From contig JAFEUB010000846.1 of assembly GCA_024529925.1 (NCBI GenBank), positions 3,214,501-3,278,500 on the forward strand: DNA of 64,000 nt, written 5' to 3'. Positions 1 through 10,578 of the stretch are shown here, piece by piece. Numbering within the stretch: the stretch's first letter is position 1; every line of letters begins with the position of its first letter. Under the pieces are notes generated by a model. The model was not told the origin of the DNA, made no database searches, and worked only from the letters and a program-made list of their open reading frames with translations. This DNA is from Ophthalmolycus amberensis (taxonomy: Eukaryota; Chordata; Actinopteri; Perciformes; Zoarcidae). Both the position numbers and the translations under genes were made by a program.

Positions 1-3000
1 CTTGTTGCTATATTTTCTTCTTTGTTAGATATTTTTGTTTTGATGTGAATCTTAAGCTCTTACAGGGACTTCGAATAAAAGCAAAATGTATGTATTCTAC
101 ATATCTGAGACATTCATCAGTTATGCCAGGTCTTATGTTGAGGCAACAGTATATAGTAAAGGTGTAACTAATTATTAGCCAACATTTCCTCCCCAATGTT
201 TGAAACAATGTATAGGTTCTGCTTTTAAGCTCTGACAACAAAGACCCATTTCAGGGTTTTTTGAATAGCTGCACGCTAACAGAAGTCCCAGCGTATGGAT
301 GTATAACTGAGTGGAGCCTTTTCCCAGCACACTTAGATGTAAAAGGGTATGATGGTTACATGACAACTATTCAAGCTGCAGGACATTTCAGGGTCAATAT
401 ACTAATGTGAGGCAGTGCTGGAGGAAAGACGAGGGAGCTGAGAGGAGTTCAGTGGGAACACAGCCACACCTGAACTTAGTCATTGACTATTTCAAAGATG
501 GCTGCTATTTGGTTTTGTGGGACATTTTCAACATCTTATTTCACCCTTAATCCCCTCGTCCTTACACACAGACCTTTGTTTTTAAGCCTAAGGAGGTGGA
601 GGGATGCAGCAATCACCCGTATCTGAATCACAAGGCCTGTCGCTTTCCTGCTTGCATAACACAACATAATTAAACATGCGCGACATGTAGAGCAGATATC
701 ACACAGCAAAGGCTCCACTCCATATCAGTGGAAACAAAACACATGAAAACATGCAGCCAGGGAGCCAAGACGTCTGTTTTAAAATGGACCCCGGAACCTC
801 GCAGTGTCTGAGCCTTCTGTTGCTCTGCTGGCGCTGTCCACTTCAGCACCACACGAGCGCGCGCGCACACACAAACACACGCATGCATATGCACGAATGC
901 ATACACGCAGGGTTGATAGAGAGAGAGAAACACACCCGCTCTGACTGGAAAACCGTTTTGCCAAAAATGTAAACCTTCTAGCTGAGCTCTCCCCTCGACG
1001 CCCGTATGGGCCTGCAGCTTATCCTTCCATTCTCCTCACTGTCAGTAAGTCATGGTGACAACACTCGTCTTTGGTGTGTCTCAGTCTCGTGGGTTGCACA
1101 TTGCTTACATTCAAGAGCAAACAGGCACATATGATTTATTTCGTTAGCATCTTTTCAGTTCTCATCTTCAGAGACGCAGGGAGGCAGACTTGTTAACCGA
1201 ACCTGGTAGGCTAGGAGGGAGGGCCCGTGGACACCATTGCGTGCCTTTGTTTCTTAATGTAGTTCATTGACTAGAAAAGTGCCGCTCGGCCACCGAGAGA
1301 AGCAGGAGGTTATACATGCGCATAGAAATGGCCCGCTACAACCAAATTGGCCAACGCAATATTGCTGCAGTGGGTGGTTTGTATGTTGAAATTGTCACGC
1401 TGTGGTAAACGCAACGGTGGATTTGTCAAAGTCACAAGTGTGATGTCGATGTATCCAAATAAATCAAAGCATTGTCTCGCTCTTGTCATTCAGCAAACAA
1501 ACAAAAAAGAAGCCAATTATGATTCTTTCGGAGATATTCGGTGCGGTTTTTTTGCGCGTTGCCTTGAAAGGATCCACACCACACCCGCGAAGCCATGTCG
1601 GCTCTATCTGTGCACAAGACACCCCAGAGTATGGAGCAAAACACCGGCATAAAAAAACACACACACGGTCTTAAAAATGAGGTTGAACATAACAATAAGA
1701 CCATTAGAGAACGGTTACGATGCTGCCACGCCAAAAATCACCTGGAGGAATGTACATTTCTTGGTAATTGATGGTGGAAGGAAGGATCGGGCTACTCACA
1801 TAGCATCGAAGCCTTATGGTGTTTCAAGAGCACCATCCTGTAATCCAGAGGGTAGACTATATAAAACTAAAAATACAGACCAAAATATGAAGAAGAAAAA
1901 ATCTTTAGTTTTGTGGCTTTTTGGGGGGGCTGGGGGGGCTGGAGCAGTCAGACGGCACCCTACCTGAAGCCGAACCTACCAGACATTTTCTCTATCAAAG
2001 GTTTAAGCAATGCCCCTGATGCTCGACAAAATAGTGATAAATTCCTTTGCGATCGACATCAACTGTTTGATACGTGTATGCATTCGTGCTCTGGCAAAAA
2101 AAAAAAAGAATATGCGGGGCAGTGTGCAGCTCTGCGACATTTACGCAAGGATACCGACAGCGAGAAATTGTCACCGAAAAAAAACATATGAACCGTTTTC
2201 TGAAACGACTATGAATGAAGGATACTCACTTTGTATGCGCTACAATAAATCAGGAGAGCCGTTGCAGAAGTGCAGATGTGGAAAAGATTGGGGAGAAACT
2301 GCGGTTGTCGCCATATTGCTGCTGCTATCTTCCCCCTCAGCGCGAGCTGATGCTCTGCATAATTGATGACTCTCAGCAGAATGTAAGGGAGTGTCTGCAA
2401 GAGCGTTTCGTGAAAAACGTAAAGATAATTTAGGCCGGCAGCCTCTAAAACTCAGCGCGTTGGTTCACCATCTCTGTCCGGGCTCGGAGATGAGCGTGGA
2501 TGAGACTGTGCACAGAAATGCGCGAGGTTCTTTCTGACAAAACGCATCGGCTCACTTTGTGTTCAGTGTGGTGAGTTTGTAAAGCATTGTGTTGTCAGGC
2601 TTTTGGGCATTTCAGTCAGAGACAACTTCCACGAGATACCTCTGACATATATGTTTTGAATACATCATAATTAAAATCATATTACATGTAAGCGACTGCA
2701 AATAAGAATAAACGTTTACTTTGTCAAGTGCATTTATAACAATGTTAACTATAATTTGATTCCATAGTTTGAAACAAGGTAATTGCCAACTATTTTCTTT
2801 TTTAGCCTCTGCATCACTCTGCTCTTTAATATAACAATTAATATGCAAATAGGCAGCTTTTAATTTATTATCCTGCCACCTGTCTTTTGTTGTCGTGTCT
2901 GTGCGCGTGTGCACGTGCGCACGTGTGTGAGTGTGTAAATGAATGAAAAGTCTAACTGAATAAAAATTAACTGAGATTTTTAATTCTTTAGATGTTTCTG

Positions 3001-3111
3001 TTGGGATAGTATCTAAGCTACAATCAAATAGTTATATTGCTATATATTTGGAAAGTTGTATTTTGTCAGGATCTCTACAAAGTTTATTTCACTTTTTGAC
3101 GCACCTGCCCA
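1..3111. other. Upstream flank without a recognised gene
   Basis: No recognisable coding exon is seen on either strand, and the short open frames show no family motif. There is an alternating purine-pyrimidine tract at about 2900-2930 containing CACGTG cores, and a locally CpG-rich stretch at about 2230-2600 that could be a promoter (see findings). Confidence 0.5.
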
Positions 3112-3129
3112 TGACGTCATTGGCCGGAA
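3112..3129 (+). promoter_or_regulatory. Compact CRE / inverted CCAAT / ETS promoter of the protease gene
   Basis: A full palindromic CRE (TGACGTCA, 3112-3119) overlaps an inverted CCAAT box (ATTGG, 3119-3123) and is followed by an ETS core (CCGGAA, 3124-3129), 38-56 bp before the ATG at 3168. No TATA box is evident. Such a cluster usually marks a core promoter, so the transcript probably has a very short 5' UTR. In mammals, germ-cell genes are often driven by CREM through such CREs; applying that here is inference. Confidence 0.6.
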
Positions 3130-3167
3130 ATAACAGAAATAGTTAGTTTTTGTTTAGGTTAAACTAA

Positions 3168-4254
3168 ATGGAGTTTAAAGCGCTTGTGCTGTTTGCGACT
3201 GCTCTGTGTTTGAGTGCACAGACTTCACCACAGGACAGTGAGTACACAACACCAGGGGGGAATACATCCTGTAGCCTTTAAGCTAATAACGTTATTTTCA
3301 TTTAAATTACATATTCAGCTACGTTGTTAAAGTGCGACAGTTACAGAGTAGCTAACAGCTAACGTTAGTTAGCTTACATAATGTGTAGTAATACTATGCT
3401 GCCATGGTCACTTGGTTGTCAGGCAGATGGATGAAGCTGGTCAAGATGTCACATTGTCCATGATGTAACTCACCTTAACATTCAAAGTGACACTTTAAAA
3501 AATATAATGAACATAACATCCAAATATAAAAGGAAAACTTGAATTCATTAGCAATAAAACAGCCTTGTTGGTAGCTAATTTTAGCAAAAGTACAGTAGAG
3601 CTAGTTAGCCTAGCTATCTATTATTGTGCTGGTTTTATGACTGTACTTGTGCTAGTGTTACGCTAGCTACATGTTAGCATGTAACATTAGACGTTGAAAG
3701 GTTGTAGGTCGAAAGTAAAACAAGAGGTAAACATACCAGATAGGAGCCATGTTTGTTGTTTCCTGCTTCTTGTCCTTGACAGAGCCAAAGTGAGAAACAA
3801 GAATATTAATTTGTGTCATTAGACAAAAAACAAAAAAAATACAGCTCCCAGGAGAGTTTACCTGTGTGGAAGTGCCCATATTTGCGTCATCTTTTTTTGG
3901 TTTCTGGTATGTACAGCTACTTTTATTAAAAGGCAATCACATCATCACAACTTCAATTCATGTATTTAAATTCCTTGTTGTGTCTGACAAACAGTCTAAA
4001 AACCAAAGATATATTTTTTTATAATGATGATGAGTGAATTATCACATTTGAGAAACTGAAACCGGAGAATTTGGGGCATTTTCTTCCTTGCTGTGGACTT
4101 ATTTTCTGTTGATTGATTGGCTAATTGTATCAGAACTAATTCAGTCATTCTCTGTCAGAAGGCTCACACACCTCAAATGCAGCTACCGCCACACCACTGC
4201 ACCCAACTAAGTAAAAACCAGGATGTCATTTCAAATATTACATGGAATTCATTT

Positions 4255-4296
<42 letters not shown>

Positions 4297-6565
4297 TGAG
4301 GCTGTGGGCAGCGGACCCTGGTCACCCCCTCTGGTACGGCTCGTATAGTGGGGGGCTGGGAGGCTCCTGTTGGGGCTTGGCCTTGGCAGGTCAGCATCCA
4401 GATCCGGTCGAGGCACCACTGCGGCGGGACGATTGTCAGCAGCCTCGCGGTGCTCACTGCAACACACTGCTTCCACAAATACCTGTGAGTACAACCTGCT
4501 CTGACTGACCTGCACTCAGTCACATATATATATACATTCTGGAGGTCATGATAACAAATATTAAGTTTCACCCAGCGTTGTAGCAGTGTGATTTCCATTT
4601 ATTTACTTTTTTCTTTTTACAGAAGTGTTCATGTTTGACATTTTGTCCTTCTCTCAACGTGCGTGTTAGAGAGTGTAAGTGTGTGTACATGTATATCTGT
4701 TTGTTCATCCAGATGTTAAAGATATATTGTCAAATACCAGTTGTTTTTCATCTCCTTTCACACCACACATGAACAAGAGGTACAGTACAGTACGAACATT
4801 TTACATTAAAAGGATGGCAGTTCACAGTAACTAATGAAACCAACCTATATTTCACAGCTGGCTTAGTTTGTAAAATCATAAACAGTCAGATGTATTCTGT
4901 TCTGTGTCCAGAAGTACCAGCGATTTCCGTGTGGTGGCAGGACTTCATGTGTTATCCGCTCCAGGACATCAAACCCAGATCCGCTCCATCAGTAAAGTCA
5001 TAATGCACGAGGACTACGATGACCTCACGTCTGACAACGACGTGGCACTCCTGATCCTCAGCTCTCCTTTCAACTTCACTGACCACGTCCAGCCTGTCTG
5101 CACTCCTCATAACGTGACTCACGAGTTCATCCTCAACTTCAGCCACTGTTTCATCACTGGATGGGGGAGCACCTATTACAGAGGTTGGTTTAAAAACTTG
5201 CCGGCTTCTGTGAGTAACACAAATTGACTGGGAAGGAGACACATTAACCTTTACTCAACCGAGACACATTAACCTTTACTCAACCAAGACGTCCTTTGGA
5301 ATCTAAATCTTTTTTTTGTGCATTTGTGCAGCTCCCTTTGGAGCCACAGGAGGCTTTGTACAACTGTTTTCTCCCCAAAACTTGGAACCAGACTTCATCA
5401 GTCCCCCTTAATGTAGAGCTGGCCAATATTAGCAGGATTACAAAGGTTTGAGAGTTACCATAATTATATAAATATGAAATCAAGTTAAAGTAATCAGTGA
5501 GGACAGCAGACATGTTAAAAAGCAATTTCAATATTTAGACAAATGCCTTTTATCAAGGCTTTATTACAGATTATTTAATCCTTTATTGATGTTTTGCAGA
5601 TCAGTAATCATTTTAAATTATCCTTCTATAAGACAGCTGCAGAACATGCGGTCCCAAAAACAACTTCTTGATAAACCAAAGACATTTGAAACATGAAGGG
5701 TCGACATCTTATTTTAGAGTGAAAACACTGTGACTCTTTATTAATGACGTACCAACATTTTCAACTGCAGATTTTGTACAGCTGCAGTAGTGTACACACA
5801 TTAAATTAATGTTTTTTAACTGTAATGTAGTTGTAAGCAGATATAAGGTCATTGTAAGTGTTGTATTAATGTGCAGCATTGTAACTTCTCCTATGAAGAC
5901 TTTTTAGATTATTTCAACTGTGTTTAACAATATTGTTATTCATCTGTTTTTACACCAGCCTCCATGTGCAGAGGAGTCATAGTTGTATCTGCTTGTATAT
6001 ATTGTCATGTATAAAATACTCATAGACTGCTTATGAATGGTAAATAGATATATTGTTGCCTAAAGTACCATCTTGGTAAACCGCAGGTTGGATGATGAAC
6101 AGATTGCAGGAAGCTGAGGTGGAGCTTATTGACAGGAGAACTTGTAACCTGGTCACCTGGTACGATGGCTTCATCACTGAAAACATGATCTGCGCCGGGC
6201 TGGAGAGCGGGGCGTCTGATTCCTGTCAGGTGACGATGCCTTCAATGTTTTTTAAACTGGCTGCAGGTTTCATTTCAACAGGACATGACTGCTGAGTGTG
6301 TGTGTGTGCGTGTGTGTGTGTGTCTCAGGGGGACAGCGGCGGCCCCCTGCAGTGCTACAGCGAGGACGAGGACAGCTTTTATGTGGTCGGAGTGACGAGC
6401 TTTGGGGACATGTGCGGACTTCCTCACAAGCCGGGGGTGTACGCCAGAACCAGCAGGTTTGCAGGTTGGCTGAAGACGGGTCAGACAGGATCAGCGGCCG
6501 CTGCACACAGACTGAACACGAGACTGATCGTGGATCTGCTCTGTGCTGCCCTGATGCTGCTCTAA
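3168..6565 (+). CDS. tmprss12: Trypsin-like serine protease, transmembrane serine protease 12-like
   Basis: Five coding exons: 3168-3237, 4301-4484, 4912-5183, 6087-6229 and 6329-6565. All have GT/AG borders, the phases agree, and they total 906 bp (301 aa plus stop). Seen: a hydrophobic N-terminal signal sequence (exon 1, starts MEFKALVLF); a conserved Cys25 before the activation site AR-IVGG (Arg38/Ile39); catalytic His79 in LTATHCF, Asp128 in SDNDVALL and Ser226 in GDSGGPL. Asp220, six residues before the serine, predicts cleavage after Lys/Arg. The C-terminus ends in a short hydrophobic run (LIVDLLCAALMLL) that fits a membrane or GPI anchor. The features LQEAEVELI, CAGLESGASDSCQ and GGPLQCY resemble TMPRSS12 as recalled, and human TMPRSS12 lies near DIP2B on 12q13. 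Mammalian TMPRSS12 is a testis protease. PRSS21/PRSS27-like or acrosin-like proteases are the alternatives. The gene structure is secure; the orthologue name is inferred. Confidence 0.85.
4260..4293 (+). repeat. (TG)n microsatellite at the exon 2 acceptor of the protease gene
   Basis: An uninterrupted TG run ends 7 bases before the first base of exon 2 (4301). It takes the place of a normal pyrimidine tract, so splicing here may be sensitive to UG-binding proteins. Confidence 0.9.
5236..5285. repeat. Perfect 25-bp tandem duplication in intron 3 of the protease gene
   Basis: Two identical adjacent copies (5236-5260 and 5261-5285) of a unit that starts GAGACACATTAACC. They lie 52 bp after the exon 3 donor. 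The exact identity suggests a recent duplication. Confidence 0.85.
6296..6323 (+). repeat. (TG)n microsatellite at the exon 5 acceptor of the protease gene
   Basis: A TG run with one C interruption lies just before the tctcag acceptor at 6323-6328. Exon 5 carries the catalytic serine. Confidence 0.85.
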
Positions 6566-6715
6566 AACATTCACACATAAATATACATAAACATCAAGCT
6601 CGTTAGATGTTTTCAGCCGTGCAGAATTCAAATCTGAACAAATGGAATTGTTTCACATTGAAAATGAATTTATTTATGCGTAGTATTATTGGTTACTTTG
6701 TATTAAGGCCTCCTT

Positions 6716-6721
6716 AATAAA
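6716..6721 (+). terminator. Polyadenylation signal AATAAA after the protease gene
   Basis: Canonical AATAAA about 150 bp after the stop codon at 6563-6565, on the coding strand. It is the first such hexamer in a suitable position and predicts a short 3' UTR. Confidence 0.55.
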
Positions 6722-8217
6722 GGTTTGATGGTTTATAAATAGGCTTTAAGCTGTAGGAAGTTGTAAGTTATTATAAGAATAACTTTAGATTGCAAGGTTG
6801 CGACGTTAAATCTCTCTGGTTGGTGTTTATTCTTCTCAAGCATGACTTAGTTTGTCATTTTGCGCTTTAAATTAAATAAGAATACCCCTTCAATGGGCTG
6901 TTGGAGACTTTTCAGAGCGTCGAGACCAACATTAGCACATTAGAAAGTGAGAAACTAACGAATATTTATTAATGGATCACCAAGTATTATAACTGCTATA
7001 TTACCAAATCGATACCAGAAAAATGTATTTTTCACAGCCATCTGAAGTGGACTCTTCAGATGTGATGCATTATAGACATGGACAGGTGGGTAGCGCGTGG
7101 GAGGCTGGCACCAATCGATGCTGGTTTTATCTAAATATAAACATATTTACCATGTATTATCACCATACAATACATCGGGAGCAAATATCTGTAACTAAAC
7201 AAAAATAACTCAAGCATCAAGGTACTGCAAACATGTATAAACTCAGAGCAAAGACATGCAGTCACATTTTCAGCCAGACAAACAGTTGTTGCTGATTTGT
7301 AGTAAATAGGATCAACAAAACATGCAAAACCACTAATGTTGTGAAGAACCTGTCAGCCAATTAATAAAGATACCTTCTAGTATTAAGGACAATTTTCATT
7401 GTTTATTAAAATATGAAGTTCAAGTTCAAACTATGTTTAATATGTTAATAAACTGTTCTGTGGTGACATCACAGAGGGAGTCAATCGGATGAAGCAGTGG
7501 GACTGCCCCCTGGTGGAAGGAACAGGCCATTTTCTGTTAATGCAGCAGCTGCTGCCTGAAGCTTCCAGAAATGTTCGGAAGGGAAAAGAAGAAAGAAAGA
7601 AGGCACAAGAAATTCTGACAAAGGATTTTTTTTTTTATTTGACATGAAACACATCCAATGACAGTGTGACAGTGTTTTTTGTCAAGTAAGACATGTTAGA
7701 AGTTATCGCACCATTGACTCGTTCAGAATGTCTTTGCTGCAGCTCGACGATGCATAGTGAACAGACAGTTGTTGAGGTATACATTGTGGGCCCTTGAGGT
7801 TTTCTTTTGTGTGAAAGATCCTAATTCCATTACCTCACAAGTACATTTACTTTTTGTGCTTAGAATAACTTTGGAGGTTTGAGACGCACGCCGTTCCTCA
7901 CAACTGGACGACTAAAATAAATATTAAAATGGTGGATATGTCGAGTTGCTTTGTCCATGTTGAGTTGCCTGTTAAAGAGTGCGTTCATCAGATCTCAGAG
8001 CTGATGAAAACTGGTGGTGATGAACCATTTCAGAACCGAGCAGTGAGTGAAATGTTGGCATGGAAAAAGAATGACTTGTTTTCACACAAAAAGGGCAGTC
8101 CGGGAAGAGAACGTCTTCGTTGTGACATTGGAGGAAAAACAAAAGTAAACTTTCCCTTATTGAATAGCACCAACGTCTATCGAAAAAGGCTTGAAGGCCA
8201 ACATGACATTATAAAAC
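6722..8217. other. Intergenic spacer between two convergent genes
   Basis: AT-rich DNA between the protease 3' end and the probable dip2b 3' UTR. No coding exon is recognised; the 98-codon open frame at 7929-8225 has no family motif. One CTCF-like site is present at 7503-7516. Confidence 0.5.
7503..7516 (-). promoter_or_regulatory. CTCF-like binding site
   Basis: The - strand reads CCACCAGGGGGCAG and fits the degenerate CTCF core CCASYAGRKGGCRS at every position. It lies between the 3' ends of two convergent genes, a sensible place for a boundary element. It rests on motif match only; similar strings also occur inside fish repeats. Confidence 0.45.
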
Positions 8218-10578
8218 TTTATTAAAACTTGTCGAAGTGAAACAGTAGCAACAAAGCAATTATCACACAGCAGCTCAGAAGCTCTCATGTGCCTCAAATA
8301 CTGGCTCGCCTGCATGTCATCAGTGTGCGTCACTGACGAAAAGTGGTTTACTGACGTGTTGTGCTTTGTGTCAAAGCGGCTTTAAAATCAATGTTTGCAG
8401 AAGTTGTGCCATTTTAAAATATTGATGAAACCTCTATAGAACACATCCGATTCCAAATAATTAAAATACAGTGGTGGCGACATAAAAAAGAATAAGGTTC
8501 ATTATTTTGGGATCATTTTCTTACAAAAGACAAACCTTGTTGCACCAGTAAAGTCAAGTATCACTGTTGAACTGGACACACTCACTCACACACTCCCTCC
8601 TCAAGCGCGCACACACATAAAATGAAATTGGAAAAGTGCACATTGTTCCTGCAAAAATAATCTAAAACCTTTTTTTTTCTTCTCTTTTGCAATGTGATAC
8701 CACTAAATTAACAATGCAGAAAAATGCTGTCAAGTATGAAAGATCAGTCAAGTTTTTATCGACAAAGTACACATTAACACCAGTAATATTTGACCTCTAA
8801 AATACAGTATACAGACAACATCATCACCCTCATTTATTACCTCCAGAGTTTATAGATAAAGGAGGATTCGGCCATTTTTTTTAAAATCACGGGTTCCTTA
8901 TTGATTGTTAATTCCTAATTAGTTTTATTTCAGTGTTAGACATTCAGAAAGAATTGGTTTAAATGGTAATGATGAAATGAGAAAGACAGGACCGCAAAGG
9001 TTTTCGCAAAAAGAAGTAGACCCCCCCCCCTTCCTCTAAAACATGAGATCGAGTGTATTATGAGTTATAAACTGGCGTCCGATTCCACGAGTGAAAAATG
9101 GTGGAATAGTCCTTTAAATACACTAATAGTACAGCTCAAAATGAGGGATTAAACATAAAAAGTACTGAATTCCACAAGTTTAGTAAGGCAAAGTTCTGTC
9201 CTCATTCTTGATATCTTATGTATTCAAAGTTGGACCGTCGTCCGTGATCGTTAATGTCGCCGTGATGAAAAGGCACTGACTTGCCTTCTGATGATCTACG
9301 TTTATCTAGTCGACTGTGACGCTAACAAGTGAAAGATGCTCTTTTGCTTTAACGCGGGAAACTACACACAGACTGAAAGCTAGCGGCTCACTTCAGTAAG
9401 GAAACTGGTAAATTATCAACTCACGGTTCACTCGCCTGTTATGGAGCTTTCACTTGTATCACACAGTCCTCATTAGTCTGTGATAATCGCACAAACTCCT
9501 CCTTTTAGTTTAGACTACTAACCAACCCACTGCTGTGTGACTCCATGGTTTGTTACAGGGTGTTTTCTTTTGTTTTTTCGGGCCTGCATATTGTCATTGA
9601 CTGCATTTAAAATTAGCATGCGCACCTAAACACCAGGTATAGCTTCTTCTTCTTCTGAAAATCTGTGCATTTAAGAAATTGTATTAGTACTTCACAATCA
9701 TAAGAACTATCTAACGGACTGACTCACACCAAAATGTTTCTGTCCATCAAAGATAACATCCGGGTTTGTATGTTTAAGAAGAAAGTCTTTCTTTTCCCAC
9801 ACCAACAAAGGATTCAAGTGTATTTTTTAGGACATTTTGTAACGTGTGACTGCCAACAGCACGTCTCCAGTATGTGATGGAGGGCCACGGTGCACCTGGT
9901 AGAGGAAGGTAATCTGTCAGGACCCCCCACCATAGGGCTGCACTCACTGGTGGCACTGTTTAATACTGATGTGGATTTGCTCTCATGAAAGCAGCAAACA
10001 TGGGGGGGGGGTGTCCCTTTGAGACAGGAAGCGGACTCAGAGGTGCAAGGACTTAAAGTGCAAGAGGATGAAAGTTCCAGCTCCTCTCAACAGTTTCAGT
10101 GCGCCATCCTGCCTTCAAGAATCAATGGGGGGGGGGGGGAAGAAGCACACGAGGATGAAGGGTTCAGGATGACAACCAAGGAATGGAAGGAGGGTGAAAG
10201 TACGTCTTTAAAAACATATATTGGAGTCATGAGGGAGAAGTGGGATGCACGGAGAGAATGGAGATTAAATTTCCTCCATTCGACAAGTGGATTTACTATC
10301 AGGAGGACGTAAAATATCCGCCCGTCAGTAGATCTCAGTGAACCGGGGCTGCAGCGATTGAGCAGGTGGAAGCAAAGAAGAAATGGTTTCTGAAGGGGAA
10401 GCGCGTTCCCGTTCCAGTACTCGAAACTGTACTTGCATTCCCTCATTGTTTGGTGTTGTGAATGTGTATCTGAGCTTTAACATCAGGGTTTCTACTGAAT
10501 GCAGCCCCGCGTTTCCTTCTCCCTCACGGCCGTTCTCGGAGCCTGGCTCAGTTTTCTGCATTTTCATCAGTCGGCGAA
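8218..10578 (-). other. dip2b: Probable dip2b 3' UTR
   Basis: A gene-free stretch of about 2.4 kb directly downstream of the dip2b stop codon (TGA, 10581-10579). AATAAA signals on the - strand are at 8218-8223, 8833-8838 and near 8927. Long 3' UTRs are usual for vertebrate DIP2 genes. Homopolymer runs (C near 9020, G near 10005 and 10130) are present. The true end needs transcript data. Confidence 0.45.
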
